Part shown: positions 34,249 to 41,088 of the stretch, piece by piece
Numbering within the stretch: position 1 is the stretch's first letter
Layout: each line of letters starts with the position of its first letter
NCBI GenBank assembly: GCA_002691245.1
Contig: NZHH01000020.1
Span: 1-43,258 of the forward strand
From: Methylaequor sp002691245
Lineage (GTDB): Bacteria > Pseudomonadota > Alphaproteobacteria > Methylaequorales > Methylaequoraceae
Direction of reading: 5' to 3'
Length of the DNA: 43,258 bases
Notes under the pieces: model-generated
What the model saw: the letters and a program-made list of their open reading frames with translations, nothing else
Database searches by the model: none
What the model was told of the DNA's origin: nothing
Program-made: the position numbers and the translations under genes

Positions 34249-34325
34249 TTTTAATCTCCTTAAAATTATGCATTACTTTTTATATAAAAAAATGTGATAA
34301 TGTAAATAACTTTTTTAATTTATTT

Positions 34326-34934
34326 ATGAATAATAGATCAAACATAATAGAAGTAATTAATATTATATTAAAATACTATAGAAAGAATACTTCATTTAAT
34401 GTTCTTTTAGATAGAGTAGTAGAAGAAATAAGACCTTCTAAAAAATTTACAGAACAACTACGCAATGAAATATTTGATGATGGTTATGCGTCTTTTTTTT
34501 CTTTAATAAACTCAATTATTAATGAAGAAATTTGTAAAGGTAAACCAAAAGATTTTAACAAATATAGGGTTAATGAGAAAATTAAATTTTTTATCTTTTA
34601 CAGAATTCATATTATTAATAAATTATTTGAGAGAAAAAGAGTTTTAACAATTACCCTCAAACATAAATCATTGTTAGGTTTGCAAAAATTACTTTTTAAT
34701 ATTAGTGATGAAATTTGGTACCAATCGGGTGATGAATCTACAGATTTTAATTACTATAGTAAAAGGGTAATTTTAATGAATATTTATTTGAGTTCATATT
34801 TGTATAGTATTTATGATAATTCCAATGATTTAGGTAAAACTAAATTATTTATAGATAAACAAATTAGTAGGGTTTTAAAGTTTGGAAAAGTTAAATCAAA
34901 TTTTAAATCTTTATTTTATCCAAAAACTATGTAA
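34326..34934 (+). CDS. COQ9-like ubiquinone biosynthesis protein
   Basis: A 202-residue protein of the COQ9 family, a lipid-binding helper of ubiquinone synthesis (it presents substrate to COQ7 in mitochondria). The diagnostic C-terminal motif is DEIWYQSGDESTDFNYYSKR, then VILMNIYLSSYLYS. The N-terminal half has a TetR-like helical layout without the DNA-binding signature. The start is ATG 34326. It is divergent from rpsU and overlaps the convergent purK end by 19 bp. Confidence 0.9.
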   Translation: MNNRSNIIEVINIILKYYRKNTSFNVLLDRVVEEIRPSKKFTEQLRNEIFDDGYASFFSLINSIINEEICKGKPKDFNKYRVNEKIKFFIFYRIHIINKLFERKRVLTITLKHKSLLGLQKLLFNISDEIWYQSGDESTDFNYYSKRVILMNIYLSSYLYSIYDNSNDLGKTKLFIDKQISRVLKFGKVKSNFKSLFYPKTM

Positions 34935-35956
34935 TGCCCCATTTTTCTTGATGGTCTGATCTCTTTTTTAAAATAATCATAGCACTTAAACTTTTTTTTA
35001 ATATTGTTAATCTTCAAATACTCATTTCCAATTATATTTATCATTTTACAATCTTTAAGGGGGTCAGGTGAATTGATTTTTCCATTCATTATTAATGAAA
35101 CAAGGTTATCAAATTGACTGTAAGTGCATGAATCTATTGTCCAATGACCAGAGTTATGCGGGCGTGGAGCAAGTTCATTTATTAATATTTTATCATCCAT
35201 TGTGATAAACATTTCAACTGCTAATATACCATTAAGATTTAAAGCATCTGAAATCTTACAGGCTATCATTTCTGATTTTTTAACAGTATTTCTACTTATC
35301 TTTGCCGGGTAAATTGTTTCTCTTAAAATAGAATCCCTATGAACATTTTGAACTGGAGGATAAACAATTATGTCTTCATTGTTCTTAACAACAATGACTG
35401 AAATCTCCAATTTAAATTTTACTCTTTCTTCTAGAATATAATTAGAAAGATTTAGATTTTTAAATTTTATTAAATTTTTTTTATCTATTTGATGTTGACC
35501 TTTACCATCATATCCCATTTCTTGAGTTTTCAATATACAATTATAGTTAAATTTTGAGACACCATTTTTTAATTCTTCATAGTTATTGATTTCAAGAAAA
35601 TTTGTAGTTTTCACATCATTAATAGAATTTAAGAACTTTTTTTCTTTCAGTCTGTTTTGAGCAATTTCAATAATTTTACTAGATGGGAATAGTTTTTTTT
35701 TCTTCTGAATTCTTCTAAGTATTTTTTTTGAAATATTTTCTGTTTCTACGGTGAAAAAATCAGCACCATTGATAAATTCATCAAATTTATCAGAGTCATC
35801 AAGACTTCCAAAAAAATAATTATCACAAAACATTTTTGCACTAAAATCTTCCTCGGTTGAATATACAAGTGTTTTCACACCAATCTTTTTTGCTGCAATA
35901 CAGGTAAACATACCCAGTTGACCACCTCCAATAATTCCTAAAGTATTACTTTTCAT
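34916..35956 (-). CDS. purK: N5-carboxyaminoimidazole ribonucleotide synthase
   Basis: A 346-residue ATP-grasp enzyme of purine synthesis: AIR + ATP + bicarbonate to N5-CAIR. LGIIGGGQLGMFTCIAAKKI opens it; CILKTQEMGYDGKGQHQIDK is the ATP-grasp loop; ILEERVKFKLEISVIVVKNN, LAVEMFITMDDKILINELAP and RPHNSGHWTIDSC complete it. Length normal. The start is ATG at 35956, 11 bases inside the end of purE, so the two are coupled. It converges on coq9 with a 19-bp overlap. Confidence 0.97.
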   Translation of the reverse strand: MKSNTLGIIGGGQLGMFTCIAAKKIGVKTLVYSTEEDFSAKMFCDNYFFGSLDDSDKFDEFINGADFFTVETENISKKILRRIQKKKKLFPSSKIIEIAQNRLKEKKFLNSINDVKTTNFLEINNYEELKNGVSKFNYNCILKTQEMGYDGKGQHQIDKKNLIKFKNLNLSNYILEERVKFKLEISVIVVKNNEDIIVYPPVQNVHRDSILRETIYPAKISRNTVKKSEMIACKISDALNLNGILAVEMFITMDDKILINELAPRPHNSGHWTIDSCTYSQFDNLVSLIMNGKINSPDPLKDCKMINIIGNEYLKINNIKKKFKCYDYFKKEIRPSRKMGHYIVFG

Positions 35957-36440
35957 TTTTAGGGATTTTTTTTATTGAACTTGTTTGTTTTTTTCTGAAA
36001 ACATCCAGTTTTTTCTGAATATCCGGATATTTATTTGAGAGGATTGAAATTGAAGCTAATGCTGCATTAATTGCTCCGGCTTTTCCAATAGCTAGAGTTG
36101 GTAGTGGAATGCCGGCAGGCATTTGGACAATTGACAGTAGACTATCTAATCCTTTGAGAGACTTTGATTCAATTGGCACTCCAAGTACCGGTAAAGTGGT
36201 GATTGCTGCAATCATACCTGGTAAATGTGCAGCACCACCTGCACCCGCTATTACAACTTCCAAACCATTATCTTTCAATGATTTCGCATAACTATATAAT
36301 CTTTCTGGTGTTCTGTGAGCTGATACTATTTTTTTTTCATATGAGACTTTGAATTCCTTAAGAATTTTTTCTGATGAAATCAGGGTTTTCCAATCTGATT
36401 GGCTTCCCATAACAATAGAAACAAGAGCTTTATTATTCAT
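35946..36440 (-). CDS. purE: N5-carboxyaminoimidazole ribonucleotide mutase
   Basis: A 164-residue class I PurE converting N5-CAIR to CAIR, the step after PurK. VSIVMGSQSDWKTLISSEKI, VSAHRTPERLYSYAKSLKDN, VVIAGAGGAAHLPGMIAAIT, TLPVLGVPIESKSLKGLDSL and QMPAGIPLPTLAIGKAGAIN are all conserved. It is first of purE-purK with an 11-bp overlap. The start is ATG 36440; it is divergent from the DUF465 gene with a 48-bp gap. Confidence 0.97.
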   Translation of the reverse strand: MNNKALVSIVMGSQSDWKTLISSEKILKEFKVSYEKKIVSAHRTPERLYSYAKSLKDNGLEVVIAGAGGAAHLPGMIAAITTLPVLGVPIESKSLKGLDSLLSIVQMPAGIPLPTLAIGKAGAINAALASISILSNKYPDIQKKLDVFRKKQTSSIKKIPKNEK

Positions 36441-36488
36441 TTACAAAAAATAATAGATTAAATTAAAAAAACATATTAACATAAAAAT

Positions 36489-36668
36489 ATGGAAAGAATT
36501 TTTACTAAAGAAAAAAAAATTAAATCTCTAATTTCTAAACACGAATTCTTTGATTCATTGATCCAAAAAAAAATTAAATACTTGAGTATTGATGATTTAG
36601 AAATTATTGATTTAAAGAAAAAAAAACTCAAAATTAAAGATGAGATTAATAGTCTAGCAAGTAGTTAA
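36489..36668 (+). CDS. DUF465 (YdcH-like) small helical protein
   Basis: A 59-residue protein: helical hairpin with KIKSLISKHEFFDSLIQKKI, then DDLEIIDLKKKKLKIKDEIN and SLA. The pattern 'H..ld..I ... dd..l..LKkkKL.lKDeI' is the DUF465/YdcH family, of unknown function. It lies upstream of purE on the other strand; its stop overlaps the end of the DUF1013 gene by 4 bp. Confidence 0.88.
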   Translation: MERIFTKEKKIKSLISKHEFFDSLIQKKIKYLSIDDLEIIDLKKKKLKIKDEINSLASS

Positions 36669-37189
36669 TCCTTACTTCTATACTTATCAATAATAATTTC
36701 AATGTCTTCTTTTGTGCATAAACCTAATTCAAATGGATTTTGAGCTCTAACATTCTGCATATTCCAATATGTTCGCTCTCTTAAAGACTGAACAGTTTTT
36801 TTTGTTGTGCCGATTAATTTGCAAATTTTCGAATCAGGCATATTAGGTATATTTCTTATAAACCAATAAATACCGTTTGGTTTGTCAGCTCTCTTTGACA
36901 GTGGGGTATATCTGGAGCCTTTAGTTTTTTTATTAGGTACAGGTACCTCTGAGTTTTTTATATTAAGTGAAATTGTGTTGTCATTTTCACACCGTGAAAT
37001 TTCTTCTTGAGTGAGCTCTCCATTTTCAAGTGGATTTCTTGGTAAAATTCCACTTGAAACCTCGCCATCAGCAATAGCTTGAATTTCAAGTATATGAATT
37101 CCAACAAATTCTGAGATCTGTTTAAATGAAAGTGTAGTATTGTCTATTAGCCAACTTGCTGTGGCTTTCGGCATTAGTGGTTTTCTCAT
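36665..37189 (-). CDS. DUF1013 / TrcR-like cell-cycle regulator
   Basis: A 174-residue protein conserved across Alphaproteobacteria. MRKPLMPKATASWLIDNTTL, SFKQISEFVGIHILEIQAIA and DGEVSSGILPRNPLENGELT are the N-terminal signature; the C-terminal half has a second helix-turn-helix-like unit (NMPDSKICKLIGTTKKTVQS, LRERTYWNM). Relatives in Caulobacter (TrcR) associate with RNA polymerase and act in the cell cycle; that role is known for the family, not shown here. 6 bp from the quinone oxidoreductase upstream. Confidence 0.92.
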   Translation of the reverse strand: MRKPLMPKATASWLIDNTTLSFKQISEFVGIHILEIQAIADGEVSSGILPRNPLENGELTQEEISRCENDNTISLNIKNSEVPVPNKKTKGSRYTPLSKRADKPNGIYWFIRNIPNMPDSKICKLIGTTKKTVQSLRERTYWNMQNVRAQNPFELGLCTKEDIEIIIDKYRSKD

Positions 37190-37195
37190 AATTTT

Positions 37196-38170
37196 TTAAA
37201 GTTCTAAAATCACTTTTCCTATATGATTGCCTTCTTGCAACCTTCTGTGAGCAGAAATGACGTCTTCAATTTTATATACAGAATCAATATAACACTTTAT
37301 TGAGCCATTCTCCAAGTGTGGAAAAACATTTTTCTCCAAATCTTTTAATATTTTAGCTTTAAATTCTATATCTCTAATTCTCAATGTTGAACCTGTTATT
37401 GTTAATCTTTTTAGCATAACTTTCATGAAATTCAAATCAGCAATTGCACCATTTTGAAATCCGATGTTTACTAACTTACCTTCGGGCCCTAAAAGGTCTA
37501 AATTTTTTTTGATATAATCGCCTCCAATATAGTCTAAAACTAAATTTAAATTGTTTTGATTAATTTTTTTAATCTCTTCATGAAAATCTTGTTTTTTGTA
37601 ATTAAAAACATGCTTAACTCCAAGTTTCTTGCAAAATTCCATTTTTTTCTCATTGCCAACAGTTGTAAATATTTCTGCTTTAAAAATATTTAAGATTTGA
37701 ATACTTGCAATCCCAATTCCACTCGTACCTCCATGAACCAAAACTTTTTGATTTTTTTTTAACTTCCCTCTGATCACGAGGTTTGACCAGACTGTAAAAA
37801 AACACTCAGGGATTCCTGCAGCTTCTTTAAGAGATATTTCACTTGGAACCTTGAAACATGTTTCTTGATCAGCAGCACAGTATTCTGCATATCCTCCTCC
37901 ATTGACTAATGCAGCAACTTTTTCTCCAATTTTAAAATCTTTTACATCCTTTCCTAACTCTACTATTGTACCAGAAACCTCCAAACCAAGAATAGGTGAG
38001 TGACCATTGGGTGCTGGGTAATTACCCTCTCTTTGAACAATGTCGGGCCTATTTACTCCTGCAAACTTTACTTTTATCAGAATTTGATTTTTTTTTAATT
38101 TTGGAATCCCAACGTCTTTTAAATACATTACATCAGGAGGACCCGGACGATCAAAGTTGACTGACTTCAT
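37196..38170 (-). CDS. NAD(P)H:quinone oxidoreductase (zinc-free MDR family)
   Basis: A 324-residue medium-chain reductase of the quinone oxidoreductase/PIG3 type. VNFDRPGPPDVMYLKDVGIP opens it; KVKFAGVNRPDIVQREGNYP and PILGLEVSGTIVELG follow; the NADPH-binding stretch is VLVHGGTSGIGIASIQILNI. There are no zinc-ligand cysteines. The PxxNRPDIxQRxGxYP motif is typical of the PIG3 branch. Substrate unknown. It lies between trcR-like and rpmE, 10 bp after rpmE. Confidence 0.93.
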   Translation of the reverse strand: MKSVNFDRPGPPDVMYLKDVGIPKLKKNQILIKVKFAGVNRPDIVQREGNYPAPNGHSPILGLEVSGTIVELGKDVKDFKIGEKVAALVNGGGYAEYCAADQETCFKVPSEISLKEAAGIPECFFTVWSNLVIRGKLKKNQKVLVHGGTSGIGIASIQILNIFKAEIFTTVGNEKKMEFCKKLGVKHVFNYKKQDFHEEIKKINQNNLNLVLDYIGGDYIKKNLDLLGPEGKLVNIGFQNGAIADLNFMKVMLKRLTITGSTLRIRDIEFKAKILKDLEKNVFPHLENGSIKCYIDSVYKIEDVISAHRRLQEGNHIGKVILEL

Positions 38171-38180
38171 TAACTTTATA

Positions 38181-38408
38181 TTATTTTTTAAAGTTTAAAT
38201 TTTGGAATCTTTTCTTGAATTTTGCAACTTGTCCGTCTGAATCTAACATTTTAGAGCCTTCACCAGTCCACGCTGGATGAGATACAGGGTCAATGTCTAA
38301 CTTTATCGTCTCGCCCTCTTTTCCATAAGTGGATCTAGTTTCAAAGGTGGAACCATCAGTTAACTGAACTTTTATCTTATGATAATCTGGATGTATATCT
38401 TTTTTCAT
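38181..38408 (-). CDS. rpmE: Ribosomal protein bL31
   Basis: A 75-residue large-subunit protein: MKKDIHPDYHKIKVQLTDGS, TFETRSTYGKEGETIKLDID and PVSHPAWTGEGSKMLDSDGQ. This is the alphaproteobacterial bL31 without the CxxC zinc pair. Together with the zinc-free bL36 at 24218 it suggests a ribosome that does not depend on zinc at these sites. First gene of rpmE-qor-trcR-like on minus; divergent from cyaY with 60 bp between. Confidence 0.97.
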   Translation of the reverse strand: MKKDIHPDYHKIKVQLTDGSTFETRSTYGKEGETIKLDIDPVSHPAWTGEGSKMLDSDGQVAKFKKRFQNLNFKK

Positions 38409-38468
38409 AATTCTTGACTGATCTTATATAACTATTAAATTAAGTTTGCAATAAGAAACTAATTTACA

Positions 38469-38768
38469 ATGAATCAATTCATAGATAAAGCAAAAGAAAC
38501 AATGGATGAAATATTTAATCTAATTGAATCTAAATATGATAAATTTGAAGTTGATTTCGAGGATGAAAACTTAAGAATAGATTCAGTTGCTAATAACAAT
38601 GTTTTTATTGTTAGTATTCATTCTCCAACCTCTCAAATATGGTTATCCTCCCCAATAAGTGGTGCGCATCACTTTAAAATGTCTTCGTCAAGCCCTATAA
38701 CATGGGAAAGTACAAGAGATAAGGAGATAAAGCTTTTAGATTTACTAATTAGTGAACTAGAAAAATGA
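38469..38768 (+). CDS. cyaY: Frataxin-like iron-binding protein CyaY
   Basis: A 99-residue frataxin homologue, an iron donor or regulator of Fe-S cluster assembly on IscS/IscU. The acidic first helix (FIDKAKETMDEIFNLIESKY), FEVDFEDENLRIDS and the sheet motif QIWLSSPISGAHHF with its conserved Trp are all present, followed by a helix ending LLDLLISELEK. Length normal. It overlaps the next gene by 4 bp (ATGA). Confidence 0.93.
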   Translation: MNQFIDKAKETMDEIFNLIESKYDKFEVDFEDENLRIDSVANNNVFIVSIHSPTSQIWLSSPISGAHHFKMSSSSPITWESTRDKEIKLLDLLISELEK

Positions 38769-39076
38769 TCATGCTAAATAAAATCATCAAGTTATTTAAA
38801 GTAGATAATACATTCCATTTAGTTGTGATTTTTACTGTTTTTGGAATCACTGGATCACTATCAGTAGTTTTTGGTGAAATGGTTTTGCTAAAATTTTTTG
38901 GGGAAGATTTTGTTAATAATAGTTTTTTTTGGCCACTAAGGCTAATACTGATTTTTCCTATTTATCAAGTTCTTTTAATTGTAGTTGGAACTATTTTTGG
39001 TCAGTTTAAATACTTCTGGAACATAGAAAAAAAGATACTTGCTAGGATGAGACTTATTAAGTCATCTCGTAGTTAA
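38765..39076 (+). CDS. Small membrane protein, DUF6787-like
   Basis: A 103-residue protein with two hydrophobic segments (about 18-36 and 55-80). FTVFGITGSLSVVFGEMVLL and FWPLRLILIFPIYQVLLIVV, then GTIFGQFKYFWNIEKKILAR resemble the DUF6787 pattern, seen mostly as short proteins of unknown function. The start ATG at 38765 overlaps the cyaY stop. The stop lies 15 bases inside the end of the convergent MotB/OmpA-like gene. Confidence 0.75.
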   Translation: MIMLNKIIKLFKVDNTFHLVVIFTVFGITGSLSVVFGEMVLLKFFGEDFVNNSFFWPLRLILIFPIYQVLLIVVGTIFGQFKYFWNIEKKILARMRLIKSSRS

Positions 39077-40147
39077 TTTTATCTCAATTCTTCTATTTTT
39101 TTGGAAAGCCTCATCATTATCACCTTTATCAATTGGGTAGTTCTCTCCAAATCCAGCTGCTAAAAGTCGATGTGGCTCTATACCTTGTTCTATGAAAAAT
39201 TTAACAATGTTTATTGCTCGTGAACTAGATAAATGCCAGTTTGAACTAAATTTATCATTATTAATCGGAATTTTGTCTGTGTGTCCATCAACTCTGAGAA
39301 TCCAGTCAATCTTTGTTGGGATTTGTTGAGATATTTCTATGAGACTTTTAGCTACTTCACTTAGTTTTTCTGACCCTTCTTTCTGAATAATATCAGAGCC
39401 AGATTCAAAAAATATTTCAGACGGAAATACAAATCTATCACCAGAGACCTTTATGTCGTCTCTTTCGCCAATCGCTTTTCTAATCCTTCTGAAAAACTCA
39501 GATTGATACTTATTTAATTCAGCTACTTTTCCTGCAAGTGCTTGATTTAACTTTTTTCCAAGGTTTTGAATTTTTACTTTATTTTTTTTATCTTATTCTT
39601 CTGCATCTATTAATAATTCTGAAAGTTGAGATAATCTGTCATTGAGTTTTTGAAGATCTCTTTTCAATTCAAAGATCTCTAGAGAATATTTTTTATTGTC
39701 CTTACTGAGTTTTTTAGCTTCTTGATTTGTTGATTTTAGGTTTTCGAGAAGTTCACTTTTTTCATCCACTAATTGACTAAGTTCTCTTGATTTCATTTTT
39801 AACATATATTCTTGTTTAGCCTTTTTGTTTTCAATTTCTTGTTTTTCTTTATTCAATTGATCATTAATTTTTATTGATGTTGAATAATCTCTTTCTAATT
39901 TCGTTTTTTTTTCTTTTATTTCTTTATAATTTTTATTTGTAATTGAAATTTGATTTAAAAGTTCTTTTATTTCTTGATCAAGTGAAGAAATTTCACCTCT
40001 TTTAATATCTAATTGATCATTAAAATATATTTGTGTAATGGTTGATATTAAAACTGTAAAGATTGTTACGATCAATAAGGTACCAAGTATGTCTACAAAA
40101 CCTGGCCATATATTAATTTCATATATATTTTTTCTGTTTAATCTCAC
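39062..40147 (-). pseudogene. MotB/OmpA-like peptidoglycan-binding protein interrupted by an in-frame TAA
   Basis: Codons 1-184 encode a membrane anchor (residues 14-40, INIWPGFVDILGTLLIVTIF, with a MotB-like Asp at D19) and a long coiled coil ending LLIDAEE. Then comes TAA at 39593-39595. In the same frame a further 176 codons encode KIQNLGKKLNQALAGKVAEL, YQSEFFRRIRKAIGERDDIK, GDRFVFPSEIFFESGSDI and a complete OmpA domain (LRVDGHTDKIPI; SNWHLSSSRAINIV; LLAAGFGENYPID; NRRIEIKLTTR). No ATG, GTG or TTG lies soon after the stop for a restart. The conserved domain implies recent loss, a sequence error or readthrough. It overlaps its channel partner by 4 bp. Confidence 0.88.
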
Positions 40148-41088
40148 GATCTTTTGCTAATGTTTGCTATCGTTTTTGATAAAATCTTAATTTCTTCTTT
40201 AATGTCTTTATTTAAATTGGTATTTTCTGAGATAACTCGATTTATTTCATAAATTGATTTTGAAATTGATTCTTGATGACTGTTTTGTTTTTCAATAACT
40301 GCTGTTGATTTTTTTAAATTTTCAGTCGTTACTTCTATTAATGACTCGATATAGGCAGGTGCTAGGTTTTTCTTTTCATCGTCGTCCATGTTCATAAGTG
40401 AAAATTTTGTTCTTTCTGATAATTTTTCTTCAATTTCATTGTAAAATCTATTCTGGGCTTGATTTGATTGAAGATCTAAAAACCCTAATATTAATGATCC
40501 ACCCAAACCAAAAAGAGAGGAACTAAATGCAGTGCCCATTCCTCCAAGAGGTTTTTCTAATCCTTCCTTTAAAACTCTAAAAAGCTTTTGAGTATTTTCA
40601 GAGAAATCCAAACTACTAACTGTGATACTTACTGAATTTATAGTTTCCAGTAATCCCCAGAATGTTCCGAGTAAGCCCAAAAATATTGTTACACCTATCA
40701 TATATTTTGATATCTCTCTACTTTCTATCAGTCTTCCCTCAAGACTTTCCATTACTGTTTTCATCGATGATTGAGAAAAAATTAAATTTCCAGAATGCTC
40801 TTTGACATAGTTATCTAAATATTTTAGTAATCTCGGAGACCTTGCACTTAACTTAGTTCCTGCTGATTGCTTGATAATATTATTTAACCAATTTAGCTCA
40901 TTACTTAGATTAAAAAGTTGTTTTAGGATGTAGATAATTCCAATTGCAATTACTGCTAAGATAATACTATTTAATGACTGGTTGGTAAGAAAGAAATTAT
41001 TTAGTTTATCAAAATGAAGGAATAGAAGGGAAGATATGAGAGCTAAAAATAAAATTATTCTAACTAAATATTTACTAATTATTTTCAT
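40144..41088 (-). CDS. MotA/TolQ/ExbB-family proton channel protein
   Basis: A 314-residue inner-membrane protein. Two hydrophobic segments lie at about 8-25 and 38-57, then a cytoplasmic region, and the MotA/TolQ/ExbB pair at about 130-150 (MIGVTIFLGLLGTFWGLLET) and 185-205 (GMGTAFSSSLFGLGGSLILG). A C-terminal coiled coil follows. It overlaps the MotB/OmpA-like gene by 4 bp and abuts the giant charged gene (stop next to start), so the three form a unit. It is not a standard flagellar MotA: length, extra N-terminal segments and partner differ. It is probably an energised envelope complex whose task is unknown. Confidence 0.9.
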   Translation of the reverse strand: MKIISKYLVRIILFLALISSLLFLHFDKLNNFFLTNQSLNSIILAVIAIGIIYILKQLFNLSNELNWLNNIIKQSAGTKLSARSPRLLKYLDNYVKEHSGNLIFSQSSMKTVMESLEGRLIESREISKYMIGVTIFLGLLGTFWGLLETINSVSITVSSLDFSENTQKLFRVLKEGLEKPLGGMGTAFSSSLFGLGGSLILGFLDLQSNQAQNRFYNEIEEKLSERTKFSLMNMDDDEKKNLAPAYIESLIEVTTENLKKSTAVIEKQNSHQESISKSIYEINRVISENTNLNKDIKEEIKILSKTIANISKRS

